Of a stretch of DNA of 64,000 nt, positions 1 through 13,999 are shown piece by piece. Positions within the stretch are counted from its first letter, which is position 1. Each line of letters starts with the position of its first letter. This DNA is from Kofleriaceae bacterium (lineage in GTDB: Bacteria; Myxococcota_A; Polyangia; Haliangiales; Haliangiaceae): contig JACKDR010000003.1 of the NCBI GenBank assembly GCA_020633495.1, positions 310,001-374,000 on the forward strand, written 5' to 3'. The notes below the pieces were generated by a model. It was not told the origin of the DNA and did not search any database. It saw only the letters and a program-made list of their open reading frames with translations. A program made the translations under genes and the position numbers.

Positions 1-80
1 ATCCCTGGATAGACGGTGTAGGAGACAGAATTTAGCCCCGCTTCCGTATCGGGCCGTCGTGATCTCGAAGACAACGTTAG

Positions 81-117
81 CGACGACGATCTTGATGGTC
101 AAGCGTGATCTTCGTCG
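81..117. repeat. imperfect inverted repeat (hairpin)
   Basis: Arms CGACGACGATC (81-91) and GATCTTCGTCG (107-117) pair at 10 of 11 positions, with a smaller perfect dyad CTTGA-TGG-TCAAG (91-103) nested inside. No T-run follows on either strand, so I do not call it an intrinsic terminator. It could be a 3' end structure of the nuo transcript or an operator for a gene left of the window. Confidence 0.35.
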
Positions 118-280
118 AGAAAAACCACGCCGCGAACGCCGCGAGATCAACCACGAACATCGCGCGATCTCCGTCGTGGACGACCGCGTCATCGACGCGC
201 GCGGCGCGGGAGTCGCGGCGATCGCGACGCGACCGGTACGAGCGCGCACGCTCGTGACGTCGCGCGGTGCGCGTTCGCGC

Positions 281-437
281 GCAGGGCGTGATCGCACGCC
301 GCCGGTGCGCGCCCGCGCGCAGGGCGTGATCGCACGCCGCCGGTGCGCGCCCGCGCGCAGGGCGTGATCGCGCGCCGTCGGTGCGCGCCCGCGCGCAGGG
401 CGCGATCGCGCGCCGTCGGTGCGCGCCCGCGCGCAGG
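281..437. repeat. 38-bp tandem repeat, four copies, palindromic
   Basis: Copies begin at 281, 319, 357 and 395 with exact 38-bp spacing, and a partial copy starts at 433. Each copy contains two dyads: GGCGYG-ATCG-CRCGCC (285-300 in copy 1) and TGCGCGC-CC-GCGCGCA (306-321). The first stem varies from T:A through T:G to C:G across copies, so pairing is kept while sequence changes. Unit length and palindromes recall REP/BIME-type extragenic repeats. They lie 60-210 bases beyond the nuoI stop, where they could stabilise or end the transcript; that role is inferred. Confidence 0.75.
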
Positions 438-494
438 CCGGCGACGCGGGACGTCGCGCGGCGCGCGCGATCACGCGCGCCGTGGTGCGTCGCG

Positions 495-1112
495 CTACTT
501 GCGCTCGCGCCAGGCGGCGCCTTCGCCGCCCTGCACCGCCGTGGACCGCGCGCCCAGCTCGAGCAGCGCGTCCTTGGTCATGACCGCGTCGTGGCGCTCC
601 TCGACCGGCTTGGCGTGCTCGCCGGTGTCCATCCGGATCGCGTCACACGGGCACGCCTCGACGCACAGGCCGCACACGACGCAGCGCAGCTCGTCGATCT
701 CGAAGACCGCCGGGAACTTCTCGATGCCCTTGTCGTCAGTCTGGGCCGGGACGATCGTGATGCAGTGCGCCGGGCACACCGTCGGGCAGCACATGCAGGC
801 GACGCAGCGGACCGCGCCGTCGTCGCGGTGCATCAGGCGGTGCAGGCCGCGGAACCGCTCCGGATAGTCGACCTTCTTCTCCGGGTACTCGACGGTCTCG
901 ATGTAGTTGTGGTCCTTGCCGCGCAGCACGTTCTTGAAGAAGTGGCGCAGCGTGACGCCGAGGCCCTTGGCGGTGGCCGCCAGGAACGACGCGTCCTGCG
1001 GGGCGGGCCGGTGGATCTGGATCGTCCGCACCCGCGGGTTGCGCGGGGACACCGACAGCACCTTGGGGCCGTCGGTCTCGGAGTCGTCGTGGTCGGTGGC
1101 GTGGGCGCCCAT
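495..1112 (-). CDS. nuoI: NADH-quinone oxidoreductase subunit I (two 4Fe-4S)
   Basis: Peripheral-arm ferredoxin-like subunit of complex I that relays electrons through clusters N6a and N6b toward N2. The 205-residue protein has two CxxCxxCxxxCP motifs: the first at Cys103-106-109-113 and the second about 40 residues later (CVVCGLCVEACP). The N-terminus, about 50 residues before the conserved part, is polar and Asp-rich and longer than in many homologues. The ATG has a good GAGG ribosome site 6 bases upstream. It is the last gene of the minus-strand nuo cluster, 26 bases after nuoH. No nuoJ follows, which is unusual. Confidence 0.95.
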   Translation of the reverse strand: MGAHATDHDDSETDGPKVLSVSPRNPRVRTIQIHRPAPQDASFLAATAKGLGVTLRHFFKNVLRGKDHNYIETVEYPEKKVDYPERFRGLHRLMHRDDGAVRCVACMCCPTVCPAHCITIVPAQTDDKGIEKFPAVFEIDELRCVVCGLCVEACPCDAIRMDTGEHAKPVEERHDAVMTKDALLELGARSTAVQGGEGAAWRERK

Positions 1113-1138
1113 GGCGTACCTCGAGGGGCTTCAGGGGG

Positions 1139-2362
<1,224 letters not shown>

Positions 2363-2380
2363 GGGTTCCCTGCCGGTGCG

Positions 2381-3970
<1,590 letters not shown>

Positions 3971-4019
3971 GCGTCTGTTCCGATCGACGGTCCCGGGCGG
4001 CGCGGCGCCGTCCTCGAGG

Positions 4020-5261
4020 TCACTTGTCGCACTCGCCACCGATCATGTTGATCATGCCGAAGATCGGCACGATGTCGGCGATCAGGTGGTCCTGCATGGT
4101 CTTGGGCACGCTCGACAGGTGCACGAACGACGGGTTCCGGCAGTAGCACTTGTAGGGCCGGCCGGCGCCGTCGGCGACGATGAAGAAGCCGAGCTCGCCG
4201 TTGCCACCCTCGACGAAGGTGTAGGCCTCGCCGCTCGGCACCTTGATGCCGTCGACGATGTGCTTGAAGTGCCGGATCATCGACTCGATCGTGTTGTAGG
4301 CGTCGCGCTTGGGCGGCAGCGCGACCCGCGGATCGTCGATCATCGTCGGGCCGTCGGGGAGCTGCGTCGCGCACTGCCGCAGGATCCGGATCGACTGCTT
4401 CATCTCCTCGACGCGCACCAGGTAGCGGTCGTAGCAGTCGCCGGTGGTGGCGGTGGGGACGTCGAACTCGAGCTCGGGGTAGATCGAGTACGGGAAGTCC
4501 TTGCGGACGTCGTAGTCGATGCCGCAGGCGCGACCGACCGGGCCGGTCAGGCCCCAGTTGATCGCGTCCTCCTTGCTGAACGCCCCCACGCCGGCCATGC
4601 GGTCGCGGAAGATCTTGTTGTTGTTCAGCATGACCTCGCACTCGACGAGGACCGCCTCGATCTCGTCGAGGCGCTTGAGCAGCTTGGGCAGCCAGCCGTC
4701 GGGCAGGTCCTTGCCGACGCCGCCGACCCGGACGTAGCTGTGGGTCAGGCGCGCGCCCGAGACCTCCTCGAGCAGCATGTACAGCCACTCGCGGGCCTTG
4801 AGCAGGTACAGGAACGGCGTGAACGCGCCCAGCTCCATCGCCGAGGCGCCGATGCACGTCATGTGATCGGTGATGCGCGAGACCTCGCTGACGATCACGC
4901 GCACGTACTCGGCGCGCCGCGGGATCTTCGCGGTGATGCCGAGCAGCTTCTCGACGGCCATCGCGTAGCCGACGTTGTTGATCATCGGCGAGACGTAGTT
5001 GAGCCGATCCGTGTACGGGAAGATCTGCGTGTACGTCGCGTACTCGGCTTCCTTCTCGAAGCAGCGGTGCAGGTAGCCGGGCTGGATGTCGCCCTTGACG
5101 ATCCGCTCGCCGTCGACGGTCAGGACGATGCGCACGGTGCCGTGCATCGCGGGGTGCGACGGGCCCATGTTGACCGTCATCAGCTCCGACGGCATCTCCT
5201 GCTCGACGTCGAGGTCCTGGACGTCCTTGCGCCCCAGCACGAGGGTCTTGAGGTCGGCCAT
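4020..5261 (-). CDS. nuoD: NADH-quinone oxidoreductase subunit D (49 kDa)
   Basis: Hydrogenase-like 49-kDa subunit that contributes to the quinone site beside cluster N2. The 413-residue product contains the GPSHPAMHG motif and the family's conserved HRCFEKEAE and TDRLNYVS segments. The reading frame is open for 72 further codons upstream, but that part is a shadow of nuoC. The ATG at 5261 is preceded by AGGAG at ideal distance and sits 8 bases after the nuoC stop, so I start there. Confidence 0.95.
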   Translation of the reverse strand: MADLKTLVLGRKDVQDLDVEQEMPSELMTVNMGPSHPAMHGTVRIVLTVDGERIVKGDIQPGYLHRCFEKEAEYATYTQIFPYTDRLNYVSPMINNVGYAMAVEKLLGITAKIPRRAEYVRVIVSEVSRITDHMTCIGASAMELGAFTPFLYLLKAREWLYMLLEEVSGARLTHSYVRVGGVGKDLPDGWLPKLLKRLDEIEAVLVECEVMLNNNKIFRDRMAGVGAFSKEDAINWGLTGPVGRACGIDYDVRKDFPYSIYPELEFDVPTATTGDCYDRYLVRVEEMKQSIRILRQCATQLPDGPTMIDDPRVALPPKRDAYNTIESMIRHFKHIVDGIKVPSGEAYTFVEGGNGELGFFIVADGAGRPYKCYCRNPSFVHLSSVPKTMQDHLIADIVPIFGMINMIGGECDK

Positions 5262-5269
5262 GGCAGCTC

Positions 5270-5830
5270 CTAAGCCTTCGGCGACTTCGTCGCCTCGGGC
5301 GACGGCAGGTCGTCGCGGCGCACCAGCGGCTGCCGCTTGTCCTTGGGGTAGTCCTTGCGCAGCGGGTACCCGACGAACTCCTCGTACAGGTAGATGCGGC
5401 GCAGGTCGGGATGGCCGTCGAACCGGATCCCGTACATGTCGAAGGTCTCGCGCTCCTGCCACTGCATCGACGACCACACGCCGGTGAGGCTGGCCACCCG
5501 CGGATCGCGCTCGGTGACCCGGACCTTGAGCCGGAGCCGGTGGCGGTGCTTCAGCGACCGCAGCTGGTAGCAGACCTCGAAGCGGGCGGCGTCGACGTCG
5601 ACCGGCTTGAGCACGCCGTACTCGTCGGGGCGGCGCAGATCGAGGAGGTCGATCGCGGTGACGAACATGGCCTGCTCGAAGGCCATGGCCGGGTCGTCGC
5701 GCAGCCAGGTCGCGATCTCGACCAGCTTGTCGCGGGCGATCCAGGCGATCTCGTCGCCGCCGTCGGATTCGGTGCGTTCGACCGCGGCGCCGAACTTCTT
5801 GGCGAGCGCGTCGAGGACTTTCTGCGCCAT
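5270..5830 (-). CDS. nuoC: NADH-quinone oxidoreductase subunit C (30 kDa)
   Basis: 30-kDa peripheral subunit that binds NuoD. The 186-residue protein carries the family signature around ERETFDMYGIRFDGHPDLR in its C-terminal half. It is a separate gene, not fused to nuoD as in E. coli. The frame is open upstream into nuoB, with a serine-rich shadow. The ATG at 5830 has AGGAG 11 bases before it and follows the nuoB stop by 25 bases. Confidence 0.94.
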   Translation of the reverse strand: MAQKVLDALAKKFGAAVERTESDGGDEIAWIARDKLVEIATWLRDDPAMAFEQAMFVTAIDLLDLRRPDEYGVLKPVDVDAARFEVCYQLRSLKHRHRLRLKVRVTERDPRVASLTGVWSSMQWQERETFDMYGIRFDGHPDLRRIYLYEEFVGYPLRKDYPKDKRQPLVRRDDLPSPEATKSPKA

Positions 5831-5855
5831 GGCTAGCTTGGCTCCTGGCCCGGGC

Positions 5856-6739
<884 letters not shown>

Positions 6740-6748
6740 AGCGGGCTG

Positions 6749-6780
6749 AGTATAGAGCACCGCCAGGGTCGTCCGGTCAA
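6749..6780 (-). promoter_or_regulatory. candidate nuo operon promoter
   Basis: On the minus strand TTGACC (6775-6780) and TATACT (6749-6754) are good matches to -35 and -10 hexamers, separated by 20 bases, which is longer than optimal. Transcription would begin close to the proposed TTG start of nuoA. The -10 match alone is strong in this GC-rich background. Confidence 0.45.
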
Positions 6781-6844
6781 CGCGATCGGGGCGCTACCTG
6801 ACGGGGATCGTGAGGAAATCCCGTGCTGCCGCGGACGCCGACCG

Positions 6845-7354
6845 CTACAGGTTCTGCTGCGCGTTGCGCAGGGCGTCCTCGAACATCTCGACCATGTCCT
6901 GGGATGTGTCGACCAGGTAGATCGTCTCGGGGAACGGCCGCTTGTGGGCGCGGATCTCCTCGACGATGGCCCGGGCCGCCTCGTCCATCGGGACGTCGCC
7001 CAGGTCGGTGCCCATGCCGGGGAACGCGATGACCTTGAACTGCAGGCGATCCGAGGCGATCAGCGCGGCGCGGGCGGCGCGCCGCACGTTCTCGGCGCCG
7101 ATGCGCATGCCCGGCTCTTCCATCGTCGGGGCGTGGATGATGTGCGCGCAGGGCAGCGCGCCGGGCCCGGTGACGATCGCGGCGCCGACCGCGATGGGGG
7201 ACCGCGACATCGCCTCGTGCTGGATCACGTCACCGCCGTGGCGACGGATCGCGCCTCCGGTGCCGCCACCCATGATGCCAAGCGAATTCGCCGGGTTGAC
7301 GATCGCGTCCACCTGGAGCTTGAAGATCTCGGCCAGAGCTACGTGAACCTGCAT
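6845..7354 (-). CDS. macro-domain ADP-ribose-binding protein
   Basis: 169 residues, a single macro domain of Af1521/YmdB type. The N-terminal IVNPANS motif (about residues 18-24) and the following glycine-rich GIMGGGTGGAIRRHGG loop form the ADP-ribose pocket. Members bind or hydrolyse ADP-ribose adducts or O-acetyl-ADP-ribose; which activity applies here cannot be read from sequence. No membrane segment is visible. It stands between nuoA and cdnL on the same strand, about 100 bases from each, so it may be its own unit. Confidence 0.88.
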   Translation of the reverse strand: MQVHVALAEIFKLQVDAIVNPANSLGIMGGGTGGAIRRHGGDVIQHEAMSRSPIAVGAAIVTGPGALPCAHIIHAPTMEEPGMRIGAENVRRAARAALIASDRLQFKVIAFPGMGTDLGDVPMDEAARAIVEEIRAHKRPFPETIYLVDTSQDMVEMFEDALRNAQQNL

Positions 7355-7455
7355 CCGCGCGGGCTTCTACTACGCACCCACCGGATGCGTCAATCAGGAG
7401 ATCGGGGCGGCCCGTCCGGAGCGCCGGACCGACCGGGGTTCGCCGGGGTCGCCGC

Positions 7456-7944
<489 letters not shown>

Positions 7945-8361
7945 GTGGGTCTCTAGCCTCCTGGAGGGATGGAGCGGTGCGAGGTGTGCCGTCCGGCAAG
8001 CAAGCAGGGTGCCACGCGTTACCTGCTGCCGACGGAACGTGTGAGATTGCTATGACTTTCGGCAGGTATGGCCAATCGGGGCACGCTGGGAGGGGCGCGC
8101 CAGTGCGACAGCGTGGCGCACTATAGCGCAATGCAAGCCGTCCAGCGACAGCCGAAAACCACAGGGTGACCGGAAAGATACGACCGCGTCACGACCAGGA
8201 TAGCAGGCTCGAGCAGGGTGGGGCGTTTTGACTAGCCACCCCCCGCGGTGGCGCGGAGGTGGAGGTGTGGGCGAGTGGGTTCGTCGTGGATTCCGGATGC
8301 AGCTCCGGATGCTGGTGGGCGCGCGGCGCCACGCGATGGGCCGCATTTGTTACCGTGAAGC
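7945..8361. other. divergent intergenic region, cdnL / response regulator
   Basis: About 417 bases with no credible gene. It must hold the cdnL promoter (minus) and the response-regulator promoter (plus). Base composition is lower in GC than the flanks. A short hairpin GCCACC / GGTGGC lies at 8235-8252. TACCGT at 8351-8356 sits 5 bases before the response-regulator GTG. I could not single out a confident cdnL promoter. Confidence 0.5.
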
Positions 8362-10005
8362 GTGCGGCGCGATGGGGCCTTGCTCGGCAAGCTGCTGCTC
8401 GAACGCGAGATCCTGCCGGATGCCCGCGCGCTCGACGACGTCCTCGCGCGCCAGTCGCTGCGGCTGCCGGTGGCGTCGCTCTGCTACATCCTCGGCTACA
8501 GCCCCGAGCGGCCGCTGATCGCGACGCTGTCGACGGTCCGCGGCCGGCCCGGCGTCGTCCTCGACGAGTCGGTCGTGCACCTCGAGGTCCTCGGCGCGCT
8601 GCCGCGCGAGACCGCGATGCGGGCCCGGGTCCTGCCGCTGTTCGAGGACGCGCGCCGCGTCGTGGTCGCGGCGGTCGATCCCTCGGAGGCGGCGGCGGCG
8701 ATCGCCGCCGCCGAGGTCGAGCGGGTCCGCGGCAAGCGGGTCGAGCTGTACATCGCGCTCGAGATCACGCTGGCCCGCACGATCCGCGCCGCCTACCTCG
8801 GCCGCGCCCGCGGCGACAGCTACTGGGTCGGGATCGAGGCGATGGTCGATCCCCAGGCGCGCGGCGGCAAGCTCGCGCTGGTCGCGCCCGACGATCCCGA
8901 GGGCGGCCGCGTCGACGACGCCGCGCGCGCCCACCGCGCCCTGGTCGACGACGTCACCAAGGAGATCGCGATGGTCGATCTCATGCTCGACGAGGAGGAC
9001 GCGATCTCGTCGTCGAGCATCTCGTCGATCGAGCTTGCGACGCCGCGCCGCGACGCCGGGCCGCCGACCGAGGAGAACGCGGCGTCGACCGGGTGGTCGT
9101 CGAGCGGCTCGAACGCGTCGACCGGCGCCGACTCGACCAGCGGCCTCGAGACGCCGTGGCCCGAGGCCGGCGACGACGAGGATCCCGAGCTCGTCGAGCT
9201 GATCGCCGAGCTCGACGCGGTGCCGGCGCCGACCGCCGACGGCCAGCCGCGGGTGCTGATCGTCGACGACGACTTCGCGACCCGCCACCTGCTGGTCAAG
9301 GAGCTGCAGCCGCTGGGCTACGTCACCGCGACCGCGGCGTCGGCGGGCGAGGCGGTGCGCGCGGTGCGCCAGGGCGCGCCCGACCTGGTGGTCTGCGACA
9401 TCCTGCTGCCCGAGGTCGACGGCTTCCGGCTGTGCCGCGCGATCAAGCGCTCGGTCGCGCTCGGCCACGTCCCGGTCGTGCTGATGTCGGCGGTGATCGA
9501 CTCGGGGCGCGTCACCGACGACGTCCTCGCCCGCTACGGCGCCGACGCCTACGTCGAGAAGCCGCTCGACAGCCGGCGCCTGCACAAGGTCGTGCGCGAG
9601 CTGCTGGGCCGGCGGCGCAGCCGCTCGAGCGCCGGCGAGCAGGGCTTCCAGCGCGCGATCGAGCTGTACCAGCGCGGCGACGTCGACGGCGCGATCGGCC
9701 TGCTGCGCGGCGCGGTCACCGCCGATCCGTCGAGCGCGAAGTACCGGTTCGTGCTCGCCAACCTGCTGCAGCGCAAGTCGCAGCACGTCGAGGCGATCGA
9801 CGAGTACGAGGGCGTCGTCGAGCTCGAGCCCGAGTACTTCCCGGCGCTGACCCGGCTGGCGTACCTCTACTACAAGCAGGGCATGGTGGCGCGCGCCGTC
9901 GACACCTGGCGGCGGTCGCTGCCGCTGTGTCCGGATCCGCTGCTGCGCCGGAACATCGAGCTGTTCATGCGCAAGCTGATCGTCGACATGGGCGCGATCG
10001 GCTGA
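8362..10005 (+). CDS. MshEN-REC-TPR response regulator
   Basis: 547 residues in three parts. Residues about 5-145 resemble the GspE/PilB N-terminal (MshEN) fold that binds c-di-GMP in some ATPases, but no ATPase follows. A Ser/Asp-rich linker spans about 185-290. Residues about 293-412 form a receiver domain with the acidic triad Asp300-302, phospho-acceptor Asp346 in CDILLPEVDG, and Lys400. Residues 430-547 look like TPR repeats. There is no DNA-binding or enzymatic output, so it may act through protein contacts. The GTG start follows a TACCGT hexamer by 5 bases. It converges with an FHA histidine kinase, a plausible partner. Confidence 0.85.
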   Translation: MRRDGALLGKLLLEREILPDARALDDVLARQSLRLPVASLCYILGYSPERPLIATLSTVRGRPGVVLDESVVHLEVLGALPRETAMRARVLPLFEDARRVVVAAVDPSEAAAAIAAAEVERVRGKRVELYIALEITLARTIRAAYLGRARGDSYWVGIEAMVDPQARGGKLALVAPDDPEGGRVDDAARAHRALVDDVTKEIAMVDLMLDEEDAISSSSISSIELATPRRDAGPPTEENAASTGWSSSGSNASTGADSTSGLETPWPEAGDDEDPELVELIAELDAVPAPTADGQPRVLIVDDDFATRHLLVKELQPLGYVTATAASAGEAVRAVRQGAPDLVVCDILLPEVDGFRLCRAIKRSVALGHVPVVLMSAVIDSGRVTDDVLARYGADAYVEKPLDSRRLHKVVRELLGRRRSRSSAGEQGFQRAIELYQRGDVDGAIGLLRGAVTADPSSAKYRFVLANLLQRKSQHVEAIDEYEGVVELEPEYFPALTRLAYLYYKQGMVARAVDTWRRSLPLCPDPLLRRNIELFMRKLIVDMGAIG

Positions 10006-10043
10006 GCGGTCGCGGGGCGGCGGCCGCCCCGCTTCACGACCGC

Positions 10044-11207
10044 TCAGTGGCGGTCGGCGTCGTCGGTGTCGGGCAGGTCGGACGCGACAGGCAAGAGGAC
10101 CCGGAAGGTCGCGCCGCGGCCCGGCGACGACTCGGCGAAGACGTTGCCGCCGAGGCTGCGGACCAGGCCGTAGACGGTGGCGAGGCCGAGGCCAGAGCCG
10201 CGATCCGGCGGCTTGGTGGTGAAGAAGGGCTCGAACAGGCGCGCCCGGACCTGCTCGGTCATGCCGACGCCGGTGTCGGTGACCGCGAGATCGGCGTAGG
10301 TGCCGGGGCCGGGCAGGTGCAGCGACAGCGCCTCGACGCGCTCGAGCGTGCCGGCGCCGCCGTGGATCGACAGCGTGCCGCCGTCGGGCATGGCGTCGCG
10401 GGCGTTGAGGCACAGGTTGAGCAGCACCTGGCGCAGGTCGTCGTCGCTGCCGGTCACCCGCAGCTGCGGCGCGACGTCGACCTGGACCCGGATGTTGACC
10501 GGCAGGCTGCGGCGGACCAGCGCGACCACCTCGTCGACGACCCGCGCGACGTCGGCGACCGCGGCGGCGTGCGGCGAGCTCCGGCGGGTGAAGCCGAGCA
10601 GGCGCTGGGTCATCGCCTGCGACGACGTCAGCGCCTGCTGGATGTCGTCGAGGGCGTCGAGCAGCTCGGGATCGCGGGTCACCGCGCCCAGCGCGCGGCC
10701 GTGCGCGAACTCGACGTTGGCCTTGATCACGGTGAGGACGTTCTTGAAGTCGTGGACCAGCTCGCCGGCGAGCTGGCTCATCATCTCGAGCTTCTGCAGG
10801 CGCTGGGCGCGCTCGTCGAGATCGTCGGGGCGGCCGTAGACCAGCACCGCGCTGCCCGCGATCTGGATGCGGTCGCCGGGGCGCAGCACGTGCTCGGTCA
10901 CCGGCGAGCCGTTGACCTGGGTGCCGTTCTCGCTGCCGAGATCGCGGACGACGTGGCGGCCGGCGCGGAAGGTGACCTGCGCGTGCTCGCGCGACACGTC
11001 GGGCTCGTCGACGCAGACGTCGGCCTGCAGCGAGCGACCGATCAGGGACGTGCCGGCGCCGAGCCGGTAGACCCGCCCGACCTCGCGCCCGACCAGGCAC
11101 ACCAGGCGCGCCGCGAACGCCTGCGGCGCCCGCACCGTCTCCGGTGCGAGGTCGCGCAGCGCCAGCTGCTGGGTCCGGGACGTGCCCGGATCGTCATCGT
11201 TCGGCAC
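10044..11207 (-). CDS. FHA-domain sensor histidine kinase
   Basis: 387 residues. The N-terminal FHA domain (about 45-125) has the phosphothreonine-binding signature GRS (57-59), SREH (72-75) and an NGT/NG motif. The HisKA helix has the phosphorylatable His152 in LVHDFKN. The HATPase_c domain has the N box NLCLNARDAM, G1 box DTGVGM and G2 box GSGLGLATV. No membrane segment is seen, so it is probably cytoplasmic and signals may enter through FHA recognition of a Ser/Thr-kinase product. It starts with GTG. It converges with the MshEN-REC-TPR gene, 38 bases apart, a natural cognate pair though that is inferred. Confidence 0.92.
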   Translation of the reverse strand: MPNDDDPGTSRTQQLALRDLAPETVRAPQAFAARLVCLVGREVGRVYRLGAGTSLIGRSLQADVCVDEPDVSREHAQVTFRAGRHVVRDLGSENGTQVNGSPVTEHVLRPGDRIQIAGSAVLVYGRPDDLDERAQRLQKLEMMSQLAGELVHDFKNVLTVIKANVEFAHGRALGAVTRDPELLDALDDIQQALTSSQAMTQRLLGFTRRSSPHAAAVADVARVVDEVVALVRRSLPVNIRVQVDVAPQLRVTGSDDDLRQVLLNLCLNARDAMPDGGTLSIHGGAGTLERVEALSLHLPGPGTYADLAVTDTGVGMTEQVRARLFEPFFTTKPPDRGSGLGLATVYGLVRSLGGNVFAESSPGRGATFRVLLPVASDLPDTDDADRH

Positions 11208-11314
11208 GAGCCGCCCCCACGGGCTGATAGTGTCGCACGGCGGCGTCGCGGTGGCAGCTTTCTCGTCCTCACCCCGACGGGGCTAGGCGCGACGCCGAGG
11301 TCCGTCGCCGCCGC

Positions 11315-12037
11315 TCAGAAGTCGATGACGCCGCCCTCGACGCCGTCGACCTCGCCTTCCTCTTCCTTGGGCTCGGCGGGGCGGACGTGGATGTCGTCGA
11401 CGCGCCACTCGCCGTCCTCCTTGCGCAGGACGATCCGGTACTGGATGTCGTTCTCGTCCCAGCGCAGCTCGGCGCGGTCGGCGCCGATCTCGTCGATCTT
11501 GTCGTCGATGCGCTTCTCGAGGCCCTTGAGGAAGCCCTCGACCTGGGTGCGCAGGCCGTCGCGGCGCCGCGTGGTGAGGGTGCGCAGCAGGCCGTCGAGA
11601 TCGTCGTGGGCCAGCGCCTCGGCGAACATGCGGATCGCGTCGCGCGGCCGGCTCGCCTTCGAGTGCGAGACCAGCGCCGACTCGAGGCGCCACGCCTTGC
11701 CCTCGCGCTCGAGCGCGACCATCTTGCCGTCGGAGTAGCTGGCCAGGGCGCGCTCGCCGACGTCGGGGTCGCCGCGCAGGCTGTCCTCGAGGACCCGGGC
11801 CTGCCACTCGCGCTCGGCCTTGCTCTGCTTCCACTGCAGGGCGAACTCGTCGTAGCTGACGGCCTTGCGGACGTCGCCGGACAGCAGATCGTAGGCGCGA
11901 TGGGCGTCGTCGGCCCGCAGCGCGGCGACGAGCTCGCGCACGCTCGCCGACGCCGGGGACCCGCGACCGACCGCGCCGCCACAAGCGGACGCGCCGGCGG
12001 CGGCGATCGCGACGAGCAGACAGAGGCCTCTTCTCAT
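11315..12037 (-). CDS. lipoprotein, unknown function
   Basis: 240 residues from the ATG at 12037. The start gives a compact lipoprotein signal (positive MRRG, hydrophobic stretch, lipobox-like ASAC), and a TAATGT hexamer ends 8 bases before it. In-frame ATGs at 12049 and 12082 would extend it; the 12082 ATG has an AGGAGG but lies in a terminator loop. The mature part is Lys/Asp/Glu-rich, with segments such as WQARVLEDSL and WRVDDIHVRP that suggest two tandem repeats of an NTF2-like fold; this is a guess. The C-terminal 15 residues are very acidic. Confidence 0.75.
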   Translation of the reverse strand: MRRGLCLLVAIAAAGASACGGAVGRGSPASASVRELVAALRADDAHRAYDLLSGDVRKAVSYDEFALQWKQSKAEREWQARVLEDSLRGDPDVGERALASYSDGKMVALEREGKAWRLESALVSHSKASRPRDAIRMFAEALAHDDLDGLLRTLTTRRRDGLRTQVEGFLKGLEKRIDDKIDEIGADRAELRWDENDIQYRIVLRKEDGEWRVDDIHVRPAEPKEEEGEVDGVEGGVIDF

Positions 12038-12057
12038 CGCGAGTGACATTAGCACCG

Positions 12058-12092
12058 AAAAAAGAGACCGCCGGGGCACCATGCCCCGGCGG
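12058..12092 (-). terminator. intrinsic terminator (downstream of nadB)
   Basis: A perfect 11-bp stem CCGCCGGGGCA (12068-12078) / TGCCCCGGCGG (12082-12092) with a 3-base loop. On the minus strand it is followed by TCTC and six Ts (12063-12058). This is the clearest rho-independent terminator in the window and lies about 245 bases beyond the nadB stop. Its upstream arm also contains an ATG preceded by AGGAGG that is in frame with the next lipoprotein gene. Confidence 0.85.
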
Positions 12093-12338
12093 CCCTCCTA
12101 GACGCGTGGCCGTCCGTCAGTTCAGCGTCTCGGAGATGGCCGGAGGTATTGCGACCGCGATGCCAGGTCGCGGGGCGTCCTCCGGCGGGGGCCCGTGCGG
12201 GGCGCGAAGTCGACCGGTTCTTCCATGAATCCGGCGCGTTGCGGCGGCGGGCCGCGATCCGGCCCGGATCCGGCGCGTGAACGGCGGTTGACGTGCCGTG
12301 GTGTGAAACGTCACCGACCGTCGGCGGCGCGGATGCGC

Positions 12339-13931
<1,593 letters not shown>

Positions 13932-13962
13932 GGAGCCGACCATACCCCCAGGGCCGGCGGTT

Positions 13963-13991
13963 TTGCGCGGCCGTCGCGGCGCTGTTACGCT
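13963..13991 (+). promoter_or_regulatory. promoter, near-leaderless
   Basis: TTGCGC (13963-13968), a 17-base spacer, then TACGCT (13986-13991) preceded by TG one base upstream (extended -10). Initiation about 7 bases downstream of the -10 would be within 2 bases of the ATG at 14000. The facing nadB signal ACCATA (TATGGT on minus) is at 13939-13944, so the two promoters sit within a 68-base gap. Confidence 0.6.
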
Positions 13992-13999
13992 TGCCGGGC

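Larger units (their letters stand above)
1..494. other. gene-free stretch after nuoI
   Basis: No convincing coding sequence. The open frames here are arginine/alanine-rich and low complexity, as expected of chance frames in GC-rich repeats. The first 180 bases are visibly less GC-rich than the rest and hold a dyad. From about 270 to 440 there is a 38-bp tandem repeat, listed separately. No nuoJ follows nuoI here, so the minus-strand operon appears to end in this stretch. Confidence 0.6.

Noticed and set aside
281..437. CRISPR array
   Set aside because: Copies are directly adjacent at 38 bp with no variable spacers, and each unit is itself palindromic.
59..867. Open frames in the first 900 bases on the plus strand
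   Set aside because: They arise from the 38-bp repeat and from the antisense of nuoI and have no protein-like composition.
8350..11100. A 916-codon minus-strand frame across the response regulator and the histidine kinase
   Set aside because: Arg/Ala/Asp-rich shadow; the in-frame domains of the two real genes lie in other frames.
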